A stretch of 64,000 nt of DNA from RDXT01 sp033765305. Its GTDB lineage: Bacteria > Bacteroidota > Bacteroidia > J057. The stretch covers positions 1 to 64,000 of the forward strand of contig JANRID010000044.1 of NCBI GenBank assembly GCA_033765305.1. Direction: 5' to 3'. Shown here piece after piece: positions 42,812 through 52,031 of this stretch. The position numbers and the translations under genes are program-made. Below the pieces are notes generated by a model, which did no database searches, was not told where the DNA came from, and worked only from the letters and a program-made list of their open reading frames with translations. Position 1 is the stretch's first letter, and each line of letters begins with the position of its first letter.

Positions 42812-44161
42812 CTACTGCTGCGGCAGGGTATAGAGCGAAAACAGCATATTCAGCACCCATTCCGCCTGAATCGCTGCAATCAGCACCACGGGCAGGATGA
42901 TGCTCCAGCGGGGCGCTGCCGCGGTCTGCATGCGCGGGGCGGCCAGCAGGGCGATGAGGGGCATAACGGGCAGGTGGTAGGTGGGGTGGGAGAACGCGAT
43001 AAAATAGGGCAAGGCGTATCCGCCGATGAGCAGCAGCAGCAGCTTGACCTCCGGCGTGCGCGGCGGCAGCCAGTTGGCCAGATTCCAGACGGCCAGCAGC
43101 AGCAGCGTCAGGTAGCAGACGGCGTCGCCCGCAAGCAGGGAGAAGCCCCAGATAGGCTTTCTCCGGTACATGGAGGCACCGGCGAGGGTGTCGAAGGCGA
43201 AAAAGGTTCGGATGCGGCTGAAGGTGCGCATCATGAAGAGCCCGGGCCGTTCGCGGATGTGGCTCCAGGCCAGCCGGCTGAAGCGGCGCTGGCGCTCGGC
43301 GGGCGGCAGCGCCTCGGTCTCGTCGCGCAGGGCGTAGTAGCCGGCGTAATACGGATGTCCGCGCTCGTCGTGCGAGCCGAGCCACCAGGTGCGGTAGAGC
43401 GGGGTCCAGGGGTTGTTGCCGATGAAGAAGTTGTAGCTGTTGGCTTCGTTGAGCCAGGTATTGCGGTCCGAGCTGCGCGACTGGGCAAACTGCCAGGCAC
43501 CGAGCGCCAGCATGACCGGCAGCATCAGCAGGGCAGCGGGCAGGAGCCGTCCGCGCAGCCAGTCCGGATGGGGGCGCGCCAGGCGCCAGGCGCTGCTGAT
43601 GGCCGCCAGGGCCAGGGCTGCGGGCCGGATGAGGGTAGCCAGCGCCGCAAAGCTGCCTGCCAGCAGGCTGTTCAGCGGCGGGCGCTCCGCCACGTCCCGG
43701 CGGCACGAGCGCGGCGTCAGCACTGCGTACAGCCCCAGCACCAGCACCGCCACCGGCAGATGGGTCAGCGGGGCGACGCTGTGGTACACCATCGCCGGAT
43801 ACAGCGCGATCACGCCGGGGATCAGCCAGCGCCGCTGCCAGGGCGCCTGCCGCAGCTGGCTGTCCAGCAGGGCCATCAGCGCGATGTACCAGAGCAGCAT
43901 GCCGCCTGCCGCTGCGGCCAGGGAGGGCCCGCCGCTCAGGTGGAAGCACAAGGCCAGATACATCGGCAGCCCCGGCGGCCAGTAGCCGCCGCTGCCTTCG
44001 CCCCGGTACATGCGGACTGCTTCATCGTAGTATTCCTGCGCGTCGCCGCTGAGCAAGCCGTCCGCGCCTGTCAGGGCAATGTACAGCAGCCTGACGGCTA
44101 GCCCGATGCCAAGAAGGGCCCAGAAGCGGTAGCGGATGAGGATGCGGACGAGGGCGGGCAA
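42812..44161 (-). CDS. Membrane glycosyltransferase, GT39/ArnT-like
   Basis: 449 residues with about 10-12 membrane helices. Luminal first loop GDAQEYYDEAVRMYRGEGSGGYWPPGLP carries an acidic residue (GDAQEYYD) like the catalytic Asp/Glu of GT-C enzymes (GT39/GT83). Members transfer a sugar from a polyprenyl carrier to lipid or protein outside the membrane. No other glycan genes are nearby. Confidence 0.75.
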   Translation of the reverse strand: MPALVRILIRYRFWALLGIGLAVRLLYIALTGADGLLSGDAQEYYDEAVRMYRGEGSGGYWPPGLPMYLALCFHLSGGPSLAAAAGGMLLWYIALMALLDSQLRQAPWQRRWLIPGVIALYPAMVYHSVAPLTHLPVAVLVLGLYAVLTPRSCRRDVAERPPLNSLLAGSFAALATLIRPAALALAAISSAWRLARPHPDWLRGRLLPAALLMLPVMLALGAWQFAQSRSSDRNTWLNEANSYNFFIGNNPWTPLYRTWWLGSHDERGHPYYAGYYALRDETEALPPAERQRRFSRLAWSHIRERPGLFMMRTFSRIRTFFAFDTLAGASMYRRKPIWGFSLLAGDAVCYLTLLLLAVWNLANWLPPRTPEVKLLLLLIGGYALPYFIAFSHPTYHLPVMPLIALLAAPRMQTAAAPRWSIILPVVLIAAIQAEWVLNMLFSLYTLPQQ

Positions 44162-44277
44162 GCGGGGTAGTGGGTATTGAGTATTGGATTTAGGTTGCTG
44201 AGCCGAAGCAAGATGGCTGGGCGGAGCGGGGGCCGCTGCGCGGTGCTGGCGGGATCGGGCAGTGCCGGCGCCTGCGG

Positions 44278-44730
44278 CTACAGCGCCTGCTTCGAGTCGA
44301 GGAGGATGGTGACAGGGCCGTCGTTCAGTAAATTAACGGCCATGTCGGCACCGAAGCGGCCTGTGGCGACCGGGAGGGGGCAGATTTTTTTCAGGGTATC
44401 GATGAACGCTTCGTACAGGGGAACCGCCGTTTCAGGCGGGGCAGAGCGGGTGTAGGAGGGCCGGTTGCCCTTCTGGCTGTCGGCATACAGCGTAAACTGG
44501 GACACTACCAGCAGGCTGCCGCCGGTATCCTGGACCGAAAGGTTCATTTTGCCCGCTTCATCGCTGAAAATACGCAGGGCTGTGATCTTGCGTGCGAGCC
44601 ATGCCACGTCCCCGGGGCCGTCATCGTGGGTAATGCCCAGCAGAATCAGCAATCCGGGGCCGATTTCCCCGGCTATTTCCCCCTCGATCTCCACCTTTGC
44701 CTGCCGTACCCGCTGAATCACTGCACGCAT
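44278..44730 (-). CDS. dtd: D-aminoacyl-tRNA deacylase
   Basis: 150 residues from the ATG at 44730, the normal DTD length and start ([17 protein letters not shown]). The two conserved cross-subunit motifs are present: SQFTLYAD (77-84) and NDGPVTI near the end. It removes D-amino acids (and glycine from tRNA-Ala) from mischarged tRNA. Confidence 0.95.
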   Translation of the reverse strand: MRAVIQRVRQAKVEIEGEIAGEIGPGLLILLGITHDDGPGDVAWLARKITALRIFSDEAGKMNLSVQDTGGSLLVVSQFTLYADSQKGNRPSYTRSAPPETAVPLYEAFIDTLKKICPLPVATGRFGADMAVNLLNDGPVTILLDSKQAL

Positions 44731-44882
44731 CTCCATCAGATTATGTAAAACCGGAGCCCAATATACAGTATCTGCCGCACCGGCCTGCAACGTTTTGCGG
44801 CGTGCCGCGTATCAGACTGAGAATTTTGCTGGGGAAATGATTCCATTTCTGGAAAAAAACCCTTGCGGAATCGCAACTTGTA

Positions 44883-44890
44883 TATATTTG
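44883..44890 (+). promoter_or_regulatory. -7 box TATATTTG of the arginine operon
   Basis: Exact TAnnTTTG. A TTG at 44863-44865 lies 17 bp upstream, slightly short of the usual 19-21. Transcription would start near 44897, giving a leader of about 225 nt before the GNAT gene. Confidence 0.65.
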
Positions 44891-44937
44891 CGCCCACTGT
44901 GAACGAACGGTCCACATACAGCCTCTGCTCCCTGCAT

Positions 44938-45006
44938 ATGCGGATGCGCGTGCTCTACGAGCGCGTCCGGATGCCTGCTGCCCGGCATGTGCGACGAACC
45001 GCCTGA
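44938..45006 (+). CDS. Arginine-rich leader peptide (22 codons), candidate attenuator peptide
   Basis: ATG at 44938 followed by 21 codons and TGA at 45004. The peptide reads MRMRVLYERVR then MPAARHVRRTA, with seven Arg codons of 22 (44941, 44947, 44962, 44968, 44983, 44992, 44995), the last two adjacent CGA-CGA just before the stop. It lies between the operon's -7 box and its first gene, and its stop codon lies in the 5' arm of a hairpin. Composition, size and position match ribosome-mediated attenuation for an arginine operon. Not proven: a 22-codon frame can occur by chance in GC-rich DNA. Confidence 0.5.
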   Translation: MRMRVLYERVRMPAARHVRRTA

Positions 45007-45036
45007 GGCGCGTCCTTCCTCAGGCATTGCCCTTTT
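45001..45036 (+). terminator. Attenuator-like hairpin in the arginine leader
   Basis: GCCTGAGG (45001-45008) pairs perfectly with CCTCAGGC (45018-45025), loop 9 bases, then a weak T-stretch (CCCTTTTG). The 5' arm includes the leader stop codon, so a ribosome stalled at CGA-CGA (44992-44997) would cover it. Two more hairpins precede it: 44948-44966 (8 bp) and 44971-44988 (5 bp). Confidence 0.5.
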
Positions 45037-45122
45037 GCTCCGCCCCCGACAGGCGCCGCTATCTCCCATCCCGTTTACAGTTCTGTTCTCTTCTCCCCAC
45101 CTTTCATCGCATTCTACACAAG

Positions 45123-45857
45123 ATGGACTTTCAGGTCTTTGTTGCCGGGCCGTCCCATTTTCCCTTCGCCCAGGAAATCTGCGATCTGATCGAAGAATCG
45201 GCCAAGGCCCGCGGTACCGGGATCGCCAAGCGGAAACCCGAATATATCTGCCAGAAAATGGAGGAAGGCAAGGCCATCATCGCCTTGCAGGATAACCAGC
45301 TCGCAGGGTTTTGTTACATCGAAACCTGGGGGCACGGCCAGTATGTTGCCAACTCCGGCCTGATCGTCAACCCGGTCTTCCGCCAGTCGGGCCTGGCCCG
45401 CGCCATCAAGCAGAAGGCCTTCGAACTCTCCCGAACCAAGTATCCCGAAGCGAAAATCTTCGGCATCACGACCTCCCTGGCCGTGATGAAGATCAACTCC
45501 GACCTGGGCTACAAGCCGGTGACCTTCTCCGAGCTGACGGATGACGAAACGTTCTGGAACGGCTGCCAAAGCTGCCCGAATTTCGACGTGCTGACGCGCA
45601 CCAGCCGGAAAATGTGCCTCTGCACCGGCATGCTCTACGACCCCGCCTGGGACAAAAAGGAGCAGCCTGCGGAGCCTGCCGAAAAGCCGCTCACCCGTGC
45701 CGAACAGCGCGAGCTGCGCTGGCAGAAGTTTCTGGAGCACCTCCGCAGCCGCCGCGCCAATCCCATGCTGCAGAAGATCCTCGAAGGGCTCTTCCAGCGC
45801 CGGGATTTCTTCCTGCGCAAACCTGCCCCGCAGCCCAAGGCTCCGGTCCGCGCCTGA
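45123..45857 (+). CDS. GNAT acetyltransferase of the arginine operon (putative acylglutamate synthase)
   Basis: 244 residues from the ATG at 45123. A GNAT fold spans about residues 1-150: GKAIIALQDNQLAGFCYIETW, then the acetyl-CoA loop region VNPVFRQSGLARAIKQKAF. A cysteine group (CQSCPNFDVL...RKMCLCTGMLYDP) and a basic C-terminal tail follow. In Bacteroidota such a GNAT commonly precedes argG and is thought to perform the first acylation of glutamate. The gene follows the arginine-rich leader and is 96 bp before argG. Confidence 0.8.
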   Translation: MDFQVFVAGPSHFPFAQEICDLIEESAKARGTGIAKRKPEYICQKMEEGKAIIALQDNQLAGFCYIETWGHGQYVANSGLIVNPVFRQSGLARAIKQKAFELSRTKYPEAKIFGITTSLAVMKINSDLGYKPVTFSELTDDETFWNGCQSCPNFDVLTRTSRKMCLCTGMLYDPAWDKKEQPAEPAEKPLTRAEQRELRWQKFLEHLRSRRANPMLQKILEGLFQRRDFFLRKPAPQPKAPVRA

Positions 45858-45953
45858 TCCCGCTGCCCCGGCAGCCCCGTATCCCCAATCCGGCGCCTGT
45901 GCAGGCGCCCGCCGAGTTGCAGCTTGTTCCGCCATTTATCCTCCTCGCATCCC

Positions 45954-47159
45954 GTGACTTCCGCTTCCTCCTCCGATGTCGTGCTGGCCTTTTCAGGCGG
46001 CCTGGATACTTCCTTCTGCGTCAAATACCTCTCCGTCGAGAAAGGCCTGCGCGTGCATGCCGCCCTCGTCGATACCGGCGGCTTCAGCCCCGGGGAACTG
46101 GCCGCGATCGAACGCCGCGCGCATGAGCTGGGCGTGGCCAGCTTTACTGTGCTGGATGAGGTGCGCAGTTACTACGAGCAGTGCCTGCGCTATCTGGTAT
46201 TCGGCAATGTGCTGAAAAACAGCACCTATCCGCTTTCGGTGAGCGCCGAACGCATGTTCCAGGCCCTTGCGGTGGCCCGCTATGCCCGCAGCATCGGTGC
46301 CGGCGCCGTGGCCCACGGCAGCACCGGCGCCGGCAACGACCAGGTCCGCTTCGACTATGTGCTGGAGGTGCTGGCCCCTGAACTGCAGGTGATTACCCCC
46401 ATCCGCGATCTCAAGCTCTCCCGCGAGGCCGAGATCGACTACCTCCGCGCGCAGGGCGTGGAGATGAATTTCGAGAAGGCCGCCTACTCCATCAACAAGG
46501 GTATCTGGGGCACCAGCGTCGGCGGCCGTGAAACCCTCGGCTCGAAAGATCCGCTGCCGGAATCCGCCTGGCCCACCCAGCTGGCCGCCGAAGGAACCGA
46601 AACCGTGACCCTCGACTTCACCCGCGGCGAGCTGACCGGCGTCAACGGCCAGGCCTATGCCCATCCGGTGGAGGCTATCCAGGCGCTGGACCGCATCGCC
46701 AAACCCTACGCCATCGGACGCGACATCCACGTAGGCGACACCATCATCGGCATCAAAGGCCGGGTAGGCTTCGAGGCGCCAGCGCCGCTGATTATTCTCA
46801 AAGCCCATCACCTGCTCGAAAAACATGTGCTCACCAAGTGGCAGCTCTACTGGAAAGAGCAGCTCGCCAACTGGTACGGCATGCTGCTGCACGAGGGCCA
46901 GTACCTCGATCCGGTGATGCGCAATATCGAGACCTTCCTCGCCGATACGCAGACGCAGGTCGGCGGGCAGGTCCGGGCCGAGCTTTCGCCCTACCGCTTT
47001 CAGCTGCTGGGCATCGAATCGCCGCACGACCTCATGTCGGCGCGCTTCGGGTCCTACGGGGAAATGAACCGCGCCTGGAGCGGTGAAGATGTGAAAGGAT
47101 TCACCAAAATCCTCTCCATCCAGGCCAAGCTGCACCGCATGGTCAACGGCGAAGACTGA
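45954..47159 (+). CDS. argG: Argininosuccinate synthase
   Basis: 401 residues from the GTG at 45954; a TTG at 45924 is also in frame and there is no in-frame ATG upstream of the catalytic motif. P-loop AFSGGLDTSFC lies near residues 11-21, and HGSTGAGNDQVRFDYVL and the substrate loop GIWGTSVGGRETLG are typical. This is the type II form with VLAFSGGLDTS. It joins citrulline and aspartate. It is the second gene of the leader-controlled operon; no further arg gene follows here. Confidence 0.95.
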   Translation: MTSASSSDVVLAFSGGLDTSFCVKYLSVEKGLRVHAALVDTGGFSPGELAAIERRAHELGVASFTVLDEVRSYYEQCLRYLVFGNVLKNSTYPLSVSAERMFQALAVARYARSIGAGAVAHGSTGAGNDQVRFDYVLEVLAPELQVITPIRDLKLSREAEIDYLRAQGVEMNFEKAAYSINKGIWGTSVGGRETLGSKDPLPESAWPTQLAAEGTETVTLDFTRGELTGVNGQAYAHPVEAIQALDRIAKPYAIGRDIHVGDTIIGIKGRVGFEAPAPLIILKAHHLLEKHVLTKWQLYWKEQLANWYGMLLHEGQYLDPVMRNIETFLADTQTQVGGQVRAELSPYRFQLLGIESPHDLMSARFGSYGEMNRAWSGEDVKGFTKILSIQAKLHRMVNGED

Positions 47160-47273
47160 GCGGATGCGCAGCAGGGAGGAATTTTCGGATCATGTAATAT
47201 CTATCCGGGGATAGCTGCTGAATTTCCGGCGGGCCGGGGTATCATTGCACACAGCTATTGAGGCCACAGCACT

Positions 47274-48461
47274 ATGCCCCGGAGCAGAATCAAACAAGAA
47301 CCCCGGACTACCCTGAAGCTGGATGCGCGCACCCTGGCCAAAGCGGCAGGCGGCGTGCTGGCCTGCGCATGGATGATGTTCACGGTTGCAGGCGTGCACA
47401 AAGGCGGGGGCAATCTGCAGGGCTACGACTGGCGGATGACGCTGGAAGTGGCCGGCCGTGCGGCTGGCGCCGCCTGGACAGATTTTCCGCTGCTGGTGCA
47501 GCTGACGCACGAGGACCTGCGCGCACGCAGCGCAGGCGGGCGCGTGGCCAGCCCCGAAGGCCTGGACCTGCGCTTTACCCGCGCCGACGGCGCGACCCTG
47601 CTGCTCCACCGCATCGAATCCTACGACCCGGTGCAGGGATCGCTCCGCGCCTGGGTCAGCCTGGATACCCTCTACGCCGGCCGCCCTGGCCGCATCTGCC
47701 TGTACTTCGGCAATGCCGAGGAGCGGCAGCCGCTCCGGCTCGAAACCCCCGCCCACCGCTTCCGCAGCGCCCTGGCGGGCGATCCCCTGCCCGCGGGCGT
47801 CTCAGCCGCTGCCTGGGCCGAGGCCGAGCACCAGGCCCGCTCCGCCCCCGAGCAATGGGTCCGCATCCTGGGCGTCGAATCGGTCCATGGGCCCTACTCC
47901 GCCCGCTACGCCTACGTCAAAGCCGGCATCCGCGCCGGCAGCCTCGTCATCGTGGAGTGGGCGACTGCCCGCGAGGAGGACAATGATTACTTCATCGTCG
48001 AGCGCAGCCGCGACGGCAAGCAGTTTGAAGTGCTCGGCCAGATGGGCGGCGACTCCTACTCCGATGCCACCCTGACCTACAGCATGCCCGATGCCCGGCC
48101 CTATCCCGGCCGGACCTTCTACCGCATCCGCCAGATCGACAACGACGGCGATTTCAGCTTCTCCGATCTCGTCTATGCCGACTATCAGGCAGCCCTGCAG
48201 CCGCTGGAGGTCTGGCTCGACGCTGACCAGCTGGGTGCTGCGCCGCTGGGCGTCCACCTGCGGACCGACACGCCGGACGAGCTCCGGATCGAGCTGTACG
48301 ACGCCGACGGACGGCTGCTGGCCAATCAGGCTGCCGCGTTCGGGCCAGGGCAGCATCAGCATGCCTTCCCTGTGCCGGCCGGCCTGCCGCCGGGGCTGTA
48401 TGTGCTCTCCGTCATGGGCCGGGACCGCGTGGCCAAAACCTTCCGGCTGGAGAAGCCATGA
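47274..48461 (+). CDS. Secreted DUF2341-like protein with T9SS tail
   Basis: 395 residues. A hydrophobic segment (AAGGVLACAWMMFTVAGV) near residue 25 acts as signal or anchor; the basic N-terminus is long. The next 130 residues fit DUF2341 (WTDFPLLVQLTHEDL...GLDLRFTRADG...LRAWVSLDTLYAGRPGRICLYFGN). A fibronectin-like stretch (VEWATAREEDNDYFIVERSRDGKQFEVLGQM) and a C-terminal sorting domain (LRIELYDADGRLLA...GLYVLSVMG) follow. It ends with ATGA overlapping the next gene. Confidence 0.8.
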   Translation: MPRSRIKQEPRTTLKLDARTLAKAAGGVLACAWMMFTVAGVHKGGGNLQGYDWRMTLEVAGRAAGAAWTDFPLLVQLTHEDLRARSAGGRVASPEGLDLRFTRADGATLLLHRIESYDPVQGSLRAWVSLDTLYAGRPGRICLYFGNAEERQPLRLETPAHRFRSALAGDPLPAGVSAAAWAEAEHQARSAPEQWVRILGVESVHGPYSARYAYVKAGIRAGSLVIVEWATAREEDNDYFIVERSRDGKQFEVLGQMGGDSYSDATLTYSMPDARPYPGRTFYRIRQIDNDGDFSFSDLVYADYQAALQPLEVWLDADQLGAAPLGVHLRTDTPDELRIELYDADGRLLANQAAAFGPGQHQHAFPVPAGLPPGLYVLSVMGRDRVAKTFRLEKP

Positions 48462-49078
48462 GCCGCGCCCGTTGCGCATACGGGCTGATCATGAGCCTGC
48501 TGTGCATGCAGGTATCTGGGCAGGCCCTGCGCAATCCCTCGTTTGAAGGGCCGCGCGGGCCTGCGCGCACGCCGCCAGGCTGGGAGCCCTGCGGCGAAGG
48601 CAGCACCCCCGATACCCAGCCCGGATCCTGGCAGGTGCGCACGCCGCCCTCCGACGGTGCCTCCTACCTGAGCCTCATCTGCCGGGGCCCGCTGGTCCCG
48701 TATCCCAACCGCTGGGAGCGCTGCCAGCAGGCCCTCGATACGCCGCTCCAGCCCGGACGCTGCTATCTCTTCACCATCGACCTCGCCCGCTCGCCTTCCT
48801 TCGCCGCCGGAAGCATCCTCTTCACCGGCGAAGCATCCCTGCGGGTCTGGGGCGGGCGCAGCTCCTGCAGCCCGGCGGTATTGCTCTGGGAATCAGGCCC
48901 GGTGAGCCATACGCACTGGGAAACGTACCAAATGCTGCTCCTCCCGCCGGAACCTGCCGCCTATCTCTTTCTGGAGGCTTATTACACCTCCGGCACGACG
49001 TATTCCGGCAACCTGCTGCTGGACCGGATGCTCAGCTTTCCGGATGCCGATCCCTGCAGGCCCGTGAGTGCGCGCTGA
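48458..49078 (+). CDS. Secreted beta-sandwich (carbohydrate-binding-like) protein
   Basis: 206 residues, signal peptide with cleavage near VSGQ. The mature sequence LRNPSFEGPRGP...PPGWEPCGEG matches the galactose-binding-like domain seen in Bacteroidota secreted proteins ('L-x-NPSFE...GW'), with ETYQMLLLPPEPAAYLFLEAY near the end. It starts within the stop codon of the previous gene (ATGA), so they are coupled. Probably binds a sugar at the surface. Confidence 0.7.
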   Translation: MSRARCAYGLIMSLLCMQVSGQALRNPSFEGPRGPARTPPGWEPCGEGSTPDTQPGSWQVRTPPSDGASYLSLICRGPLVPYPNRWERCQQALDTPLQPGRCYLFTIDLARSPSFAAGSILFTGEASLRVWGGRSSCSPAVLLWESGPVSHTHWETYQMLLLPPEPAAYLFLEAYYTSGTTYSGNLLLDRMLSFPDADPCRPVSAR

Positions 49079-49084
49079 GGTGCC

Positions 49085-50332
49085 TCAGCGGCGCTTCAGC
49101 CAGGGCTTCAGCACGGCACTGTCGCCGTCGATGCCGGCGGGCAGCGCCAGATCCAGGAGGCCGGCCACGTAGGGATAGACGTGGATATTGTCGAATGCGG
49201 GAATCGTCTTGCCCTTGCCTTTGACCTGCGGGCCTTTGGCCACAAACAGCGCGCCCATCGAGGGCGTCACCGTGGGGTCGTACCCGTGTGCGCCGGGGTC
49301 CAGGGGGCGCGGCGGCAGGCCCCACTGGAAGAGTCCGGGCGCATCGGCGATCAGCACCAGGTCGCCGATGCGGGGGTGGTTGCGGAAATGCAGGTGCGCA
49401 GGCACCTCGGCCTTGCGGTATACGTGGAAGCGGTTTTCCTGGGCTTTCAGGGCCTGGTAGGCCGTTTCGAGCCGGGCACTGTCGGTGCCGTACACCATCC
49501 ACATCGTGCCCGCGCGCGACACCTCCAGCCCCGCCCAGTCGATTTCCGGGCCAGGGATGGGATGCTCCCGGTCCACCTGCTGCATGCCGTGGTCGGAGAC
49601 CACGACAAGGTTGACGGGCAGGCCGGAGGCCTGAATCTGCTGGTCCAGCACGCCCAGCAGGCTGTCCACCGCCTGCACAGCGGCGCGGGTCTCCGGCGAT
49701 TCCGGGCCGTGCACATGGCCTTCGTGGTCCACTTCGGAGAAATACAGCGTGATCAGGTGCGGACGGATGCTGTCGGGCAGGGCCAGCCATTCCGCCGCCT
49801 GCTTCACCCGGTCCGCATCAGGCACGCGGGAGTTGTAGATGTAGTACCAGGAGGGACGCATGCCCCCGACCGGCGCTTCGGAGCCGACCCAGAAGAAACA
49901 GGCTGCGCGCATGCCCTGCTGCTCGGCCAGGTTCCAGACCGGCGTGCCGCCGTAGTAGTAGCCGTCCTCCACCTTGCTGCGGTCGCCCATGCGGTAGGAC
50001 TCCTTGCGGGCGGGGTCGTAGAAGCCGTTGGATACCAGCCCGTGCGACTCAGGGCGCATGCCGGTGACCAGGGTGTAGTGGTTGGGGAAGGTGAGCGAGG
50101 GAAAAGAAGGCGTCATGGAACTGGCGCGGATGCCACCCTGGGCGATCCGGGCCAGGTTGGAGGCGCCGTGCAGCTCGATGTAGTCGTCGCGGAAGCCGTC
50201 GATGGATACCAGCACGACATAGGGCTTGCGCCGGGCTTCATTGCTGTTGGGCAGCAGGGGCGACTGTACGATGGGCTGCGCCTGGCAGGCCAGCAGCGCG
50301 GATACAAACAGCCAGAGGAATGCAGGTCTCAT
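49085..50332 (-). CDS. Nucleotide pyrophosphatase/phosphodiesterase (NPP family)
   Basis: 415 residues with a lipobox-like LLAC near residue 16. Alkaline-phosphatase superfamily core: metal Asp45 (VSIDGFRDDY), nucleophile Thr81 (SLTFPNHYTLVTG), then YFSEVDHEGHVHGP, VVSDHGM and HGYDP as metal ligands. It hydrolyses nucleotide pyrophosphate or phosphodiester bonds outside the cytoplasm. A -7 box TATCTTCG lies at 50356-50363. Confidence 0.92.
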   Translation of the reverse strand: MRPAFLWLFVSALLACQAQPIVQSPLLPNSNEARRKPYVVLVSIDGFRDDYIELHGASNLARIAQGGIRASSMTPSFPSLTFPNHYTLVTGMRPESHGLVSNGFYDPARKESYRMGDRSKVEDGYYYGGTPVWNLAEQQGMRAACFFWVGSEAPVGGMRPSWYYIYNSRVPDADRVKQAAEWLALPDSIRPHLITLYFSEVDHEGHVHGPESPETRAAVQAVDSLLGVLDQQIQASGLPVNLVVVSDHGMQQVDREHPIPGPEIDWAGLEVSRAGTMWMVYGTDSARLETAYQALKAQENRFHVYRKAEVPAHLHFRNHPRIGDLVLIADAPGLFQWGLPPRPLDPGAHGYDPTVTPSMGALFVAKGPQVKGKGKTIPAFDNIHVYPYVAGLLDLALPAGIDGDSAVLKPWLKRR

Positions 50333-50355
50333 AGAAGCAGGTAAAAGTCCAGCGG

Positions 50356-50363
50356 CGAAGATA
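50356..50363 (-). promoter_or_regulatory. -7 box TATCTTCG of the NPP gene
   Basis: Same TATCTT(T/C)G form as elsewhere; 23 bp before the start codon. Confidence 0.4.
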
Positions 50364-50412
50364 CGGGCGGAATGTTAGGCAGATGTAAAGGTGTACGCAT
50401 CATACCATGCGA

Positions 50413-50443
50413 AGCCCCCGCCAGCGTGCTGCCGGCGGGGGCT
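50413..50443. terminator. Hairpin terminator of the GH30 gene
   Basis: 10-bp stem AGCCCCCGCC/GGCGGGGGCT with an 11-base loop; no good T-run. Confidence 0.6.
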
Positions 50444-50463
50444 GGCTGTTCAGGGGAGCTGCG

Positions 50464-51921
50464 TCAGAACAGCACCGTCGTGATCGAATGCGGCTGGCTG
50501 CGGAGCTCCAGCGCCTGTCCGCGCACGTAGAGGCGGTAGCCGACCTCGGTTTCCCCGTCGTTCATCACAATGACCGCCACCTGCCCGTCGGGATTGAGGA
50601 AGGCAGTTGTCTGGAGCTGGGCGCGGTTGGAGGAGCTGACGATGCGCCGCGCACCGGGCCGGATGTAGCGGGAGAAATGGCCGATGTAATGGTAAGAATT
50701 CATGTAATGCAGCGTGCCCTTGCGCGTGTCGGCGTGGATGGGCGCGAAGCAGAAGTTTTTCACGTGGTTGGGGCCGCCGGTTTCGTCGAGCAGCACGTTC
50801 CAGTCGGTCCAGGCTACGGCGCCGTTGTTGAAGTCGTTGATCATGGCGCGGCCGTAGTTTTCGCCCCAGTTCCAGTCATCGATCGTTTCCCAGCTGAAGG
50901 GGAAATTGCAGGCCTCGGTGAGCAGCAGGGGCTTATCGGGGAAGGACTCGGCGGTGCGCTGCACATTGTCGTAGGCCGGCGCGCCGGTCCAGCTTTCGTA
51001 CCAGTGAAAGCCGATACCCCAGACGTAGGCGGCAGCCTCCGGGTCGTGCAGGATGGTGGAGGCGCGCTGGTAGAGCAGGTCGCGGTTGTGGTCCCAGGCG
51101 ATGAGCTTTTTGTCCTGCAATCCGCTGGTTTTCAGGGTGGGGCCCAGGTAGCGCTTGATGAAGTCGCGCTCCTGCTCGGCGGTGAAGATGCAGGATTCCC
51201 AGGTCTGGCGGGCCATGGGCTCGTTCTGCACCGTCAGGCCCCAGACCGGGATGCCCTGGCGTTCATAGGCCTGGATGAATTTGACGTAATAATTGGCCCA
51301 GGCCTGATAGAACTCCGGCTTGAGGCTGCCGCCCTGCAGCATATTGCCGTTGTCCTTCATCCAGGCCGGGGGGCTCCAGGGGCTGACGTAGAGGGGCAGC
51401 TTGCCCCCGGCAGCGGCGATGGCCCGCTTGATGAAGGGGATGCGGTACTGCTCGTCGTGGGCTACGCTGAAGGACTTCAGCCCGGCATCGCCGTCCTTGA
51501 CATAGGTGTAGCTGCCGCTGGAGAAGTCGCAGCTGTGAATGCTGGTGCGGGCGAAGGAATAGCCGATCCCGGCTTTGGGATCGTAGCAGGCCCGCAGGAA
51601 TTCCTCCTGCCGGGCGGCGGGGAGCTTGGCAAAGGTCTCGGCAGAAGCATCCGTGAGGGCGCCGCCAATGCCCAGAAAGGTCTGGAAACTGTGCGCAGGG
51701 TCCACGAAGATGCAGGGCTGGGTTTCGGGCGGCTGGGGAAAGGCCGCGAACACCGCCGTGCCGGCGGGGCTGAGGCGCAGGTCTGTACCGGCGGCGGTGG
51801 TGACCAGGCTGGCCTGGCGGCCTGCCACGGAAAATCCCGGATCTTCGATCGGGAAGCGGTTCTGGGCGCTGAGGCTGAGGCTGATTGCGGCAAGCATCGC
51901 AGTAAGCAGTACAGGTTTCAT
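50464..51921 (-). CDS. Glycoside hydrolase family 30 (glucosylceramidase-like)
   Basis: 485 residues from the ATG at 51921; signal peptide cleaved near LSAQ. The (beta/alpha)8 barrel has the GH30 signature FLGIGGALTDASAET, SPWSPPAWMKDN, acid/base Glu234 in TVQNEP and nucleophile Glu336 in LLTEACNF, and a C-terminal beta domain. Members act on glucosylceramide, beta-1,6-glucan or xylan. It clusters with a GH3 beta-glucosidase, so beta-1,6-glucan or a related glucan is plausible. Confidence 0.92.
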   Translation of the reverse strand: MKPVLLTAMLAAISLSLSAQNRFPIEDPGFSVAGRQASLVTTAAGTDLRLSPAGTAVFAAFPQPPETQPCIFVDPAHSFQTFLGIGGALTDASAETFAKLPAARQEEFLRACYDPKAGIGYSFARTSIHSCDFSSGSYTYVKDGDAGLKSFSVAHDEQYRIPFIKRAIAAAGGKLPLYVSPWSPPAWMKDNGNMLQGGSLKPEFYQAWANYYVKFIQAYERQGIPVWGLTVQNEPMARQTWESCIFTAEQERDFIKRYLGPTLKTSGLQDKKLIAWDHNRDLLYQRASTILHDPEAAAYVWGIGFHWYESWTGAPAYDNVQRTAESFPDKPLLLTEACNFPFSWETIDDWNWGENYGRAMINDFNNGAVAWTDWNVLLDETGGPNHVKNFCFAPIHADTRKGTLHYMNSYHYIGHFSRYIRPGARRIVSSSNRAQLQTTAFLNPDGQVAVIVMNDGETEVGYRLYVRGQALELRSQPHSITTVLF

Positions 51922-51969
51922 TGCTTCGGGGTTAAGGCCTGTGCGGCATGCGCACGCGGCAATGAACAT

Positions 51970-52010
51970 CCCCCGCAGCGGCTGCGGAAGGACGCAGCGC
52001 AGTGCGGGGG
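51970..52010. terminator. Nested hairpin after the beta-lactamase-fold gene
   Basis: CCCCCGCA (51970-51977) pairs with TGCGGGGG (52003-52010), with an inner CTGCG/CGCAG pairing. Confidence 0.6.
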
Positions 52011-52031
52011 AAGACGTGTGTCAGCGGCGGC

